Source of the DNA: Takakia lepidozioides
Lineage: Eukaryota > Streptophyta > Takakiopsida > Takakiales > Takakiaceae
Direction: 5' to 3'
Length of the DNA: 60,000 nucleotides
Assembly: GCA_030704615.1 (NCBI GenBank)
Contig: CM060732.1
Coordinates: 19,532,001 to 19,592,000, forward strand
In this document: positions 20,872 to 31,380 of the stretch, one piece after another
Numbering within the stretch: the stretch's first letter is position 1
Layout of the letters: every line of letters starts with the position of its first letter
Notes under the pieces: model-generated
Databases searched by the model: none
Told to the model about the DNA's origin: nothing
What the model saw: only the letters and a program-made list of their open reading frames with translations
Made by a program: the position numbers and the translations under genes

Positions 20872-22520
20872 TGTTGCGCTTCACCCCTTCCCCCATCATT
20901 TGTTCATAGGTCTTCAAGGCCTCCATCCCGCGCCTCGCTGTGCATATCCTGCAAGCATTACGTTCCCCGACACCAATTTGTTCAGCCATATGTTTAACAT
21001 TCCTCCCTCCACATTTGCATACATGTCCACAAGGTATTGTTCAGAATCACCTCTGTACATTTCCATCTTTGACGATGCAACATGCACCTCTTGCCCTTTT
21101 CCAGGGCTGCCAGTCTTGCACACGCACTGCAAACGCACACAAACGTTATGTGGTCGGGCTTCCCCCCGTCTCCCATCACTTGCTCATAGGTCTCCAAGCT
21201 CCTCCGCGCCCCTGCTGTGCACATCCTGCAAGCATCCCGTTCCACATACACCGACATCTTGTTTCAGCCTAGAGTGTTGAACACTCCCTCCGCATCCTCA
21301 ACGCTCCCACATTTGGCATACATGTCCGAGGGTATTGTTTCAGAATCACATCTGGTACAATTCCAGCTTTGGTGATGCAAGCATGCACCTCTTTGACCTT
21401 TTCCCAGGCTGCCAGGCTTGTTCACGCACTGCAAACGCACACAACATGATGTGGTCGAGCTTCACCTTTTCTCCCATCATAAGGTCTCCAAAGCCCCATC
21501 CCGCGCCCCTGCTTTGCACACCCGACAAGCATTGCGTTCCACGCCACCACATCTGGTTCAGCCATAGTGTTGAACACTCCCTTGGCATCCTCAATGCTCC
21601 CACATTTGGCATACATGTCCACCAAGGTATTGTTCAGGATGACATCTGGTACAATTGCAGCTCTGACAATGTCACCATGGACTTCTTTGCCCTTTTCCAA
21701 GGCTGCTAGGCTTGCACATGCACTGCAAATGCACACAAACATGATGTGGTCGGGCTTCACCCCTTCCCCCATCATTTGCTCATAGGTCTCCAAAACCTCC
21801 ATCCCGCACTCCTGTTGTTCATACCCTGCAAGCATTGCACTCCACGACACACCACATCTCGTTCAGCCATACTGTCGAACACTCCCTTCATACATGTCCA
21901 CGAGGGTATTGTTCAGAATGACACTTGGTACAATTGCAGCTCTTACAATGTCGCCATGGACCTCTTTGCCCTTTTCCAGAGCTGCCAGGCTGGCACACGC
22001 ATCGCAAATGCACACAAACGTGATGTGGACGGGCTTCACCCCTTCCCCCATCATTTGATCATAGGTCTCCAAAGCCTTCATACCACATCCTTGCTGTGCA
22101 CACCCTGCAAGCGTCGTGTTCCATGACACCACATCTCGTTCAACCATAGTGTTGAAAACTCCCTTCGCATCCTTAATGCACCCACATTTGGCATACATGT
22201 CCACCGTGGCAGTGTTCAGAATGACATCTGGTCCAATTCCAGCTTTGACGATGTCACCATGGACCTCTTTTCCCGTTTCCAGAACTCCCAGGCTTGCAAA
22301 CGCATTGCAATCACAAACAAATGTGATGTGGTTGGGCTTCACCCCTTCGCGCAACATTTGCTCATAGGTCTCCAAAGCATGCCTACCACACCCATGCTTG
22401 GTAAATCTTGCCAACATTATCACGTGATCAAAGATCGTCGAGGCATTCTGTTGACACTTGGTGAGCATCCATGATGCTCCCGCACTTAACATACATGTTA
22501 ACAAGGGTGCCTTTCAACAA
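20872..22520 (-). pseudogene. Decayed tandem array of PLS-class PPR repeats (array 1)
   Basis: On the minus strand, units of roughly 280-305 bp repeat about five times. Each encodes a PPR triplet: ALETYEQMMGEGVKPDHIT, then CSACASLAALEKGKEVHGD, then NTLVDMYAKCGSIEDAKGV, then ERDVVSWNAMLAGYAQQG. This is the standard P-L-S arrangement of plant organellar RNA-binding PPR proteins. The longest continuous frames cover about two triplets (21863-22504, 21422-21850), and frameshifts separate them. No organelle-targeting N-terminus or E/DYW tail is attached. The array ends directly against a LINE-B fragment at about 22522. Confidence 0.85.
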
Positions 22521-22521
22521 T

Positions 22522-22990
22522 ATTCAGATGCAGATAGGAAAAATAACTTGTAATTGCCCGATGTGCAGGCGCCTGAGGACAATATTCATTTTCTTTTACA
22601 TTGTCCGGGATATTCTCACTAGAGAGTGACTCTTTTCAGGAACATCAAGAACAGTGTCCCTGCACCTATGTTCACCAACTTTGAAATTTTTCAGGCTGAG
22701 CCTGAAGCCGTGGCTGTGTTGGGGTCTAATTGCCGGGCAGTTGGTCACCAACATCAGGGTGATGCAGTGTGAAGGGCTCTCTAAGCTAATTGTATATACC
22801 ATGGTGAACCTCACTACCAGAGTGAGCCCTCACAAAGGAACTGTCTGTTCCCTTATTCTGCCGCACAGTCGGTGTGGGGTCTATGGCCACAAGTCTACAG
22901 CAAACAACATCTTACGAGTAATCTCTACATATGGTTATGAGGGCAGTGCACTAGCTTCCCAAACAGCTGGGTGTTTTGAGTGTCCACACC
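22522..22990 (+). mobile_element. LINE family B 3' fragment
   Basis: Encodes, with breaks, CNCPMCR, DNIHFLLHCPGYSH and VPAPMFTNFEIFQAEPEA, the zinc-knuckle C-terminus also seen at about 10250-10480 and 11430-11620. Downstream, GGTCTATGGCCACAAG and ACAGCAAAC words at about 22878-22915 match 47097-47130, marking the 3' untranslated part of this family. Confidence 0.7.
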
Positions 22991-23136
22991 TCTGAGCCTG
23001 CATGACTGGGATACTCCTATTCATTTGTTATGATAATGGGCAGTGTTGGTTGGCCATTCCACCAAAGATGGGAGTTGGTCATGGTTGAGGTGCCTGATTT
23101 TTATCAGCTGTGCCGTTGCAGCTGCGGCCTTTAGTT

Positions 23137-23370
23137 GACCATCTACCCATGGAGGTTTCTGGTAGCTATTGATCCACTAGTTTCCTATGCTCAATTGCAT
23201 CTACTACTCTCTGTAATCCAACAGGCATTCACCTTTTGCCTCGGTTGTCCCACCATTGACTGGGGTCAGAAAACTAAAAACCACAGCTTCTCCTCGTCTC
23301 TGTTACCAGTTTCTGGATACTTTCCTGTCGTCACATTGGCAGTATCCAACGACGCAATGGCGTGAGCGTT
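23137..23370 (+). repeat. Dispersed repeat copy related to the 25465/26027 tandem pair
   Basis: Shares GACCATCTACCCATGGAGG, CAATTGCATCTACTACTCTC, CATTGACTGGGGTCAGAAA and the GATACTTTCCTG segment with the two units at 25465-26560, but lacks their middle part. Confidence 0.75.
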
Positions 23371-23860
23371 GCGCATGAGCGCGCGAGCGTACGCTCACGC
23401 AGGAAGTGACGTGGCGTGTAGCCTGCACCATGCTGGCGTGGCGTGAGCGTCATGTCAGCATGCTGATGTGGCGGTAAATGATGACGTGTCACTGTCCGTC
23501 ATCTGCCACGTCAGCATTAACATGCCCGCCTATAACCGGATGGTGGTCCTATGACCGTGGATTAATGCAGGGAATGTTTGCCTAAATAGAATCAAGACGA
23601 GCGTTGAGGCCTACAATTGTGCAGCATCCAACATTGTGCAATTACAAATGCTTGTTTCACTTTTACAAAATTACGAGGACGAAAAATATCCTCACAACAG
23701 TGTGCACCATAAAGGCTGCCACGGGAAGACCTTCTCCCTCCTCAAATAACAATGAGAGTTAGGATCATCTTCAAAAGATGATTGTAGTGCATAGCGACAG
23801 CAAGACATGTAGACTTCGAACGGTGCAATGACAAATGTGCACTACCTAAAAGTTGTCACT
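23371..23860. other. GC-rich then AT-rich non-coding stretch
   Basis: 23340-23540 is unusually rich in GCGTGAGCG, GACGTG and CACGTC words, contrasting with its surroundings. It resembles a transposon subterminal region or an LTR part, but no terminus was identified. The remainder has no coding sequence. Confidence 0.35.
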
Positions 23861-25140
23861 CAGAGCTCACTCCGTATAGTTGGAGGCCATATCATTGCCC
23901 GCCGACGAATGATGTGAATTACACATTTCAAATCATGGTCGTCCACATACCACATTGCATAGTTGATGCTACCATGTGTTGTATCCCGCTGCAAAAGAGT
24001 ATCGACCTCGTTGAAACTCATAGTGGCCTGGTGAATGAAGTTGTCACGTTTGGGATCGCAAACCATCCTCTTCAAAATATGAAATACAAATGTTTGCAGG
24101 GTATGAATTTACCTCTCTTGCCCAACTGGTTGATAGCATATTCACAAAATCAGGACATGTGCAATTGGGGAAATTGGAACCACCGTGATGTCGTAGGTCC
24201 TGTCATGAATAGCAAATGTGGAAGTGATGATTGTGAATACCCGACCATATCCTGGATCGGGTACTTCCGTGGTGCTTCCAACACGAGCTTAGAGCATTCT
24301 TGCGGACTCCACTTTGCCAAGTGTTCAGCGGTTGGAGGGAACGCCGAACGAGCTTTCCATCTCGTTTGGTTGGCCACAAGTCAGGATTTGCCAGGGGGAC
24401 CGGAGGACGCAGAAGTAGTAGCACATGCATGGAGTTGGGGTTGTCTCGCAAGGGAAAAACCTGCCTCCTCCAACATTTTCAATCTCCTGAAAGCTGAGAT
24501 GTGTTCCTACCTTCACGGGCCCCAACGGTTGGAGGAGATGGCTTCATCACTACGGAAGGACGCACAGTTCCATGCACACATCTGGCACAATCATCTGCGC
24601 AGAACCAGAACTTGTGGTTTTCTGGCTTCTGGTTGACCGTATGGACGCATCAAGCCCGTGAAAGTCGGAGCAAAGAGTTCGGGCACCACCTCTGGATATA
24701 GATGAAGTGCACTTCTCGAATTAGTTGCCCTGATCGCTGTACATTTCACACGAGACCCTACATTTGTGCGTTCTATGTACCAAACGTGGTCGGGGCATGT
24801 GGACTCAAGCACATCAGGGGGTTGTTTCTCTCCTGCACACCATTTCAGTGGCAACTGTTTGATGCTGGAGCTTGCCGTCGTGTTTGGAGGTCCCTCCACA
24901 ATGGAGGTTCCGGACATGGAGCTGTCATGCAGGGGAACACGAGCTTCGAGAAGTTATCACGGTCTGCCCTGTGGGAATCTGAATCCGAACCAGGTGGAGT
25001 GTTCAATTTCCTCTTACAGGAGCCGAATCTCTCCTCCCCTTGAAGATGTGGAACTCTAGAAACAAGTGGTATTCCCTGGGCATACATGCTCACCGCCCGT
25101 GCTATCTTGATTGGATCCCCATTCTGTTTGCACAGCACGC
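23860..25140 (-). pseudogene. Unrecognised decayed coding region
   Basis: Several overlapping minus-strand frames look protein-like in turn: SRVKCTAIRATNSRSALHLY near 24720, THLSFQEIENVGGGRFFPCE near 24480, MVCDPKRDNFIHQATMSFNE and MWYVDDHDLKCVIHIIRRRA near 23900-24060. None is long and several stops intervene. The plus strand also has a 240-codon open frame (23914-24636), which I judge less protein-like. I do not recognise the family on either strand. Confidence 0.3.
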
Positions 25141-25275
25141 AACATCAACTCAACTCCCCTTTTGTCCGACCCTTGCCACCACCCCCTCGTAAGAAATCAC
25201 GGTATCGGGTTTGTTGTTGCAAGGCACGTATCAAATCATCTGTTGTTGCCACATACAAATCCCGACCTCGTTTCC

Positions 25276-25465
25276 TAGACTGCTTTATTACATCTGCGGA
25301 AAGCTCAAAGAGCTTATGGGACAAAATGAAAAACACAATTAAAAGCAGGCCCAAAAACTACTGCTGCTCTGGGGATTGCCTAAGGGTCAAGGCCACGTGC
25401 AAGTAAGCTGCCAAGCAGTTTTGATCCTCATAATGCAAGACTTCAGTGAGTTCCACGGAATAGAC
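25276..25465 (-). mobile_element. 5'-truncated LINE family A copy (3' end only)
   Basis: Matches the 3' end of the LINE at 35740-35935: GTCTAAGGGT(C/G)AAGGCC, GCTGCCAAGCA, TTTTGATCCTCATA and the terminal TCTGCGGAAAGCTC / AGAGCTTATGGGACAAAATG. Only about 190 bp remains, typical of 5' truncation. The terminal ATTTC repeat is missing or decayed here. Confidence 0.75.
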
Positions 25466-26560
25466 CATCTACCCATGGAGGTTTCGTTAGTTATTGATCC
25501 ACAGGGAATCATAGGTAATCTTGTGCTTGAAATTTGGCCCTCTAGTATGAATCTGGACCACACTCTATCCCTGCTCCTTCAGCTATCCATGCCCTTGCAC
25601 AAATCATGCATTCATCATTGCCTTGCTACTAGTAGCTGACAATGACAACCTACATTTGTTCTAGGAAACACCCAACTCAACTTATCACACTAGTTCCTAT
25701 TGCTCAATTGCGTCTGCTACTCTCTGAAATGTAGCAGGCATTCACCTTTTTGCCTCGTTTGTCCCATCATTGACTGGGGGCAGAAAGTATTCATTCCACA
25801 GCTTCTCCTCATGTCTGTTACTGTGTTTTTGATACTTTCCCTTTTCACTAGCAGTATCATGTCAAAGTCACTCCAAACTAGATTCACTCAACCAGCTAAC
25901 TTGCAGAATTCAACATGGAAATTTTGGGCCGATTCTGATAGAGGGAAAATAGGGTGAAATGTGTTGAAGAAGATGCCTTCATTAACAATGTCTGATTTTA
26001 TCAATTGTGCCGTTGCTGCCAGTTGACCATCTACCCATGCAGGTTTCTTGTAGCTTCATAGTTAATCTGGAGCTTGAAGTCCGGCCCTCTTGGGTTGAAT
26101 CTGCACCCACACTCTATCCTTGCTCCTTCAGCTATCCATGCCTCGCACGAATCATGCATACAACTTTGTCTTGTTGCTAGCAGTTGACGATGACAGCCTA
26201 GACTTGTTCTAGGAAGCACCCAACTCAACTTATCACACTAGTTTCCTACGCTCAATTGCATCTGCTGCTACTCTCTATAATCCAACAAACATTCACCTTC
26301 TTGCCTCGATTGTCCCACCATTGACTGGGGTAAGAAAAGTATTCATTCCACAACTTCTCCTCGTCTGTGTTACCTGTTCTTCTGATACTTTCCTGTTGTC
26401 ACATTGGCAGAATCATGTCAAAGTCACTCCAAACTATCAAAGCTTCACTCAACCAGCTAACTTGTAGAATTCAGACATGAATAAATAGGGGCGATTCTGA
26501 TAAGAGAGGAAAACAAGGTGAAATTGAAGAAGATGCCTTCATTAGCAGTCATTACACTCT
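25465..26560 (+). repeat. 562-bp unit tandemly duplicated
   Basis: Unit 1 starts at 25465 and unit 2 at 26027, both with GACCATCTACCCATG then AGGTTTC. They share, in order, AACTCAACTTATCACACTAG, CATTGACTGGGG, CAGCTTCTCCTC-like words, ATCATGTCAAAGTCACTCC, TTCACTCAACCAGCTAAC and GAAGAAGATGCCTTCATTA. No protein domain is evident; it looks like a non-autonomous or untranslated retroelement segment. A shorter copy lies at 23137-23370. Confidence 0.8.
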
Positions 26561-26569
26561 ATCCTTCGC

Positions 26570-26720
26570 TCAGCCATATTGTTTAAACCTCCCTGTCCAC
26601 AAGGTTTGTTCAGAATGACGCCTCTGCCACAATTCCAGCTTTCACGATGCAACCATGGACCTCTTTGCCTCTCCCCAGCAGGCTCGCACATGCACTACAA
26701 ACGCAACAAAACTGGTTGTG
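26570..26720 (-). pseudogene. Short PPR fragment
   Basis: The plus strand reads TCAGCCATATTGTT, CACAAGGTTTGTTCAGAATG and ACCATGGACCTCTTTGCC, the reverse complement of the PPR unit seen in the large arrays. About half a triplet remains, with deletions. Confidence 0.7.
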
Positions 26721-27370
26721 GCAAACTGGGAGCAATATGTATCAGAAAAAACCACTGATACAAATCTACAGCTTGCAGGCTGTCTCTATTCTCAAAATTG
26801 GTAGCACATCACCTGCTGCTATGACATATATTGCCCTAAACACACATTGCCCTAATTGCCATCCCCCAAGATGCTACCCCCACCAGACTTCTCTCACTTG
26901 GGTCCTTGCAAGGTTGACTTCCAGCTTTGACTCTGTGCGTGGGGCCTATCAGACAACATATACCAGCAAGCCCTCCCCCTATCCTGCATCAACTCATCTC
27001 AGTCTTATCAACTGCACAACGTGTGATGGGAGTGAGTGCAACATGGGAAAGAGCCACACACATGATGAGCTGTAGGGAAGAAGCGACATCGTGCAAGTAA
27101 AGCAAATTCTTGATCAGAAAGACGATGCAACATGAGAAAAGGGAAAATGGGGTCCAAGGGCTGAGAGGTCAACTGGTCACGAACAATAGGAACTGGCTTC
27201 TGGAGCATATGTTGATGATGAAAGGGAGCGCAAATACAATGTGGGGCCTCGCAACAAAGTGCATGCCAACGAGGTCGAATAGTTGCAAGAAGACTCCACG
27301 GATGGTGGGCAGCCAAGGGCATGCGTGAGACAAGACACTCATGCGAGGGAGCTGGCCAGACAAACATTGA
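26721..27370. other. Gene-free stretch
   Basis: No convincing reading frame, repeat or RNA gene was recognised between the PPR fragment and the open frame starting at 27371. Confidence 0.4.
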
Positions 27371-28435
27371 ATGATACCACGGAGAAAAAGGAAATCAAAA
27401 GATCAACTACGAGGAAAAGTAGCAATTCAGGCATGGGAGCTGCTGCTAAAACATGAGGAGGAAGACATACGAGGTGAAGCATCAAGGGAACCAGTAGAAG
27501 ATGAGGAAGATGGAGCACACTTTCCTGTCAAAGGTTGGCGGTCGAAGAATGCAACCCAGCAATCAGAAAGTGAGGCACCCGAGGCTGGACTGCTGCAAAG
27601 AGGTACAAAGACAGGTGCTGAGAATGAGATGTTGCCTTTCATTGAAGTTCCCCACACAAGGGTTGTTTGGCAAGCAAAACCCCAGGCAAGGATGAGAGGT
27701 GAATCTGGGATAAAACCAGCAGCTGGGAGTAAGGAAAGACACAAGGAAGGGCAGCAATACCTTGTCAAATCTGAGGGTGATGGCTGGAGAAAATTAAACA
27801 ATGACTGGAAGTATGGGAGCAGCAATCACATGAAGAAAAATCTGCGTGAGAGGCTGAAGAGTGAAAGGGAGGAAGACAGGCACCTCGCTTATGAAAAGTG
27901 GAAGGGCAGGGTAGAAAACCTGATGCTTGAAACTAATGGGAGCTCGTGGGAGACTCTGAAGACTTCAATCAGCTGCTGCCAACAATCGGACCAGTGAAAG
28001 ATCGCACCACGAATTAAATGCAGCCCTGATAGCATGGTGAGTGGGGCACCAACAGAGCCAGAAAATGAGGGAGAAGGAGGAGACTTCCCTGCCAAGAAAG
28101 TCAATGACGGGCCTGCAATGGCATGCAAGGAAAGGGACACCGTAAGTGTTGCCAACAGATGCAAATCAGTGCTCATTCATTCGAAAGCACCATGGGAGAT
28201 GAAGGAAAAGACACCTACAGGGACGTTGAAGCATAAAAGAGGAGAGCACTTCACTTGGGAAGAAAGTGAAGCATTGGAGAACGAGGCTGATGACTGGCAG
28301 TCTGAAAAGGAAAGGCGGTTGTGGGAAACCCTGCCAAGACAACCATATGGAGAGAATCAAGCAGGTGGGAACTGCCCTTCATTGGGGTGGTGCAAACAAG
28401 AGCAAGACCAAAAGCTGAACCACTTGAGAAGATAG
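27371..28435 (+). CDS. Two adjacent unrecognised charged open frames
   Basis: 27371-27997 (208 codons) and 28034-28435 (133 codons) encode very hydrophilic, lysine- and glutamate-rich sequence without hydrophobic segments. Examples are RKRKSKDQLRGKVAIQAW and KNLRERLKSEREEDRHLAYE in the first, and KDRHEA-poor but tryptophan-punctuated stretches (WEESEALENEADDWQSEKE) in the second. A GTGAGT donor lies at 28038. Composition suggests a nuclear or disordered protein or remnants of a mobile-element protein. I recognise no domain, and the frame could be chance in AG-rich DNA. Confidence 0.25.
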
Positions 28436-28698
28436 TGTGTCATCACAGATGGAGACCCTGGAAAATGCTCTGCCCAGGAGATGAAGAAACATGGGGGGCT
28501 GAATATGCTCTGCAGTCAACTTGGCTTGTTGAATGCTTGCATAAGAGATGAGGGGTTGCTGTCAGTACACGGCATTGAGTTCATCAAATCCTACAACAGC
28601 CCACCATCGCTGCCCACTGCTTACAAACTGCCACAAAAATAGTTTCACAGGACTTACAGATGATTGGTGGAAGGCAAGGCCCCTCGCCTTGGGCCAGA

Positions 28699-29199
28699 TT
28701 AATTGTATGTTGCAGCCCAGAACAACGACGGGAAGTCATCTAAGGCAGCAAACCCCATCTTGGCAGCGTCTTTTGTATGAGAGAAGTCAAGCTGAACCTG
28801 CTCACCATATCGAGTGGGATGGACCAGATGTAAAGCTGCCAAACCAACTACACTCATATTTGCACTCAAGCAACATAAGCTGGAGCCATTTTCAGGTGAG
28901 TACCCGTGTTTTAAGAATACTCCTTCTTCAACTTGCGGTGAACGGGCAGAAAACTTCACAATGTGCAGCAGATTAATGGACCAAGATGCGGAGCTGAATT
29001 GGGTATCCAGTTGGGCAATGCTAGTTTCAAAACCCCGTTCCATCCATGCGTTTCGAAGATCTGGCTTGAATGGGCACACTCCGACAGTGGAAGGCTCACG
29101 GAGTAATGATTTTGGGCTGATATGCATGCTGACATGCCATGCCGGTGCAAATAACAGCGTTCTGAGTGGTGATTGTGATCTCAAAATCTGCCCTAGCAT
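28699..29199 (-). CDS. Unrecognised 166-codon open frame, minus strand
   Basis: An uninterrupted frame with a protein-like mix of residues, including RNAWMERGFETSIAQLDTQF and SASWSINLLHIVKFSARSP. A second minus-strand frame overlapping its 5' part reads ALLEREISLNARADFEITIT, also protein-like, suggesting a frameshift near 29100. I do not recognise the family. It lies between PPR arrays and could be a captured or decayed host exon. Confidence 0.3.
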   Translation of the reverse strand: MLGQILRSQSPLRTLLFAPAWHVSMHISPKSLLREPSTVGVCPFKPDLRNAWMERGFETSIAQLDTQFSSASWSINLLHIVKFSARSPQVEEGVFLKHGYSPENGSSLCCLSANMSVVGLAALHLVHPTRYGEQVQLDFSHTKDAAKMGFAALDDFPSLFWAATYN

Positions 29200-29329
29200 T
29201 CAAGCTGATTTCTCTCTCGAGCAGAGCCGCCTTGTGGATGTTCCAGCCAGTGTCCAAAAACAGCTCAAGTGCAAGACAACAACATCAGCAAGGCATGGTT
29301 AGCTAAGCAAGGTCATGGTGGAGAGGCAT

Positions 29330-30160
29330 TTGAACTCTCTGAACGTAATGTGGTCGGACTTCACCCCCTCCCACATCAACTGCTCATAGGTATCCAAAAC
29401 CTGCAATCCCCGCCCATGTTGTGCATGTCCTGCGATCATCACTTTCCACGACACCACATTTCGCAGCCATATTGTTGAACACTCCCTATCGAGAAGGGTA
29501 TTCATGTTCATAATGGCATCTACCACAATTCTAGCTTTGACGATGCAACCATGGACCTCTTTGCCCTTCTCCAACAGGCTCGCACATGCACTACAAACAC
29601 AAACAAACGTAATGTGCTCGGGCTTCACCCCCTAGACCCACATCATTTGCTCATAGGTCTCCAAAACCCGCAATCCCCACCCATGTTGTGCATGTCCTGC
29701 GATCATCACGTTCCACCACACCACATTTCGCTCAGCCATATTGTTGAACACTCCTTGTCCACAAGGGAATGCTCCCACCTTTGGCATACATGTCGACGAG
29801 GTATTGTTACATCTGGTACAGTTCCAGCTTTGACGATGTCACGATGGACCTCTTTGCCCTTTACCAAGTCTCCAGGGCTGCCAGGTTTGCACATGCATTG
29901 CAAACACAAATGAACGTGACCCGGTCAGGCTGCACCCCTTCTCGCAACATTTGCTCATATGTCTCCAATGCCCTCATCCCGCACACATATTGGCCATATC
30001 TTGCGAGATTCGGCGTGTTCCTTGAGACAACATCTCGTTCAGCCATGTTATTAAACTCTCCCTTCGCAACTTCATAGGTCTCCAAAGCCTCCATCCCACA
30101 TCCCTGTTGTGCATACCCTACAAGCATCGCACTCCACGACACTACATCTCGGCAAAACAG
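29330..30160 (-). pseudogene. Decayed PLS-class PPR array (array 2)
   Basis: About two and a half PPR triplets on the minus strand, encoding VLDTYEQLMWEGVKSDHITF, CSACASLLEKGKEVHGCIVKA, ERDVVSWSAMLVGYAQQG and related words. Frameshifts and internal deletions break it; around 29400-29720 two units share the same GHAQHGRG variant, pointing to local duplication. At 30144 it abuts GGCAAAACAGGCTGAAAT, which resembles the LINE-B word at 9949 and 11117. Confidence 0.82.
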
Positions 30161-30955
30161 GCTGAAATAGCTCGAAGAAGAAGGTGCCCTCACCACATTG
30201 TCCTCTACCTTGTGTCATGACCCATTGCGGATTAGACTGACCATGAACCCAAGAAGACCTCTTGTGCGTGCTGCTTGTATCTGTAGTCAGGTAATGTGGG
30301 ATTGGTTCGTAAGAACCACCACGGTGCAGCTGAGTGGGCAGAGATTAAAATATGGGCTGCTAAGACCAAGCTGATTCCCCCAAGAACCTTGTGATCATCA
30401 AGAAGAATACCAAATCATGGTACAAAGGGGAGCCAAGAGCCCACATTTGCACAGAATGCGCCCTTGACGCCATAAACGCTTGCAACAACAGGACATGGGC
30501 CTCAATTTGGTCTTCGTCCTTCTCGCATCACTTGCTCGTCTCTCTCTCAAGCCTCCATCCCTCTCCCAACACTTAGACAAATTCAGGCAAAGGACAAAGT
30601 TACTCTTCCACCCTTAGATCATTTTACATCCGATGATTAGAACAATCTCTACGAGCCACACAAGCCCTAAAATACATTAAAATATTCCACGTCATGAGCC
30701 ATGTGGAGCACTTATAAAGATTCCATTTTTGAATAGGGTGTGCAATGAATGCCTAGTTGTTAAGAGTCGTTCTCTAGTGCTTAAAACCACTCGTAATTGT
30801 TGTTTAAAAATAAATAAAAATTACGTAATTGAATTAAATCGCCGCGAATATTGCCCCGACTGCGGAGTCATTGATGCAACTTCTATCCGCCATTAGAAAT
30901 GCGAATTTATCCGTTACGACTGTGCAGTAGTAACAAACATCTCAAAGTTGTTCCC
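30161..30955. other. Gene-free spacer
   Basis: No convincing reading frame. The right half is AT-rich. Nothing recognised. Confidence 0.45.
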
Positions 30956-31380
30956 TCAGTGGTTTTGGACATGCAGTCGATTCGGAAAAGACACGAATGC
31001 TTCTAGTGCCTGCAGCATAGATGTTTGATAGCAACACATAAGTCGCGGCATCCTGTTCATCCCACTTGAGGATAGATGTTGCCGCACGTTAAGCCATCTC
31101 CACATTGCCATGGATTCTGCAGGCACCAAGCAAGGCCTTCCACACCACAACATCTGGATTGATTGGCATTTTATTAATCAAGTCCACTGCCTCATCCAGT
31201 TGTCCCGCACGTCCAAGAAGGTCCACCATGCAGCCAAAATGCTTTACTGTTGGAGTAACACCATGATCTTGACTCAGGGAATCGAAGTAGCGTCTTCCTT
31301 CATTAAGTAGGCCAGTGTGGCTGCATGCAGAGAGAACACATATAAAGCTGATACCGTCCGGCTTCAAGCCGTTCTTTTAC
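30956..31380 (-). pseudogene. C-terminal part of a PPR protein reaching the E domain
   Basis: The minus strand encodes GISFICVLSACSHTGLLNEG, HFGCMVDLLGRAGQLDEAV and NPDVVVWKALLGACRIHGNV, the classical last repeats (P2-L2-S2) of PLS PPR proteins. After an in-frame TAA it resumes with AATSILKWDEQDAATYVLLSNIYAAG, the E1 motif. It ends LREQL-stop without an E+ or DYW domain. The premature stop in the motif just before E1 shows it is broken. E-type tails recruit C-to-U editing factors in organelles. Confidence 0.85.

Noticed and set aside
21335-22474. Plus-strand open frames across the PPR arrays
   Set aside because: They are antisense shadows of the minus-strand PPR units; the same holds for 31424-32705.
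23340-23540. CpG-island-like or LTR interpretation of the GC-rich patch
   Set aside because: No LTR ends, primer-binding site or neighbouring gene start was found to support either reading.
23914-24636. 240-codon plus-strand open frame
   Set aside because: Residue usage is less protein-like than the broken minus-strand frames over the same interval, and no domain is recognisable; listed only as part of an unrecognised decayed region.
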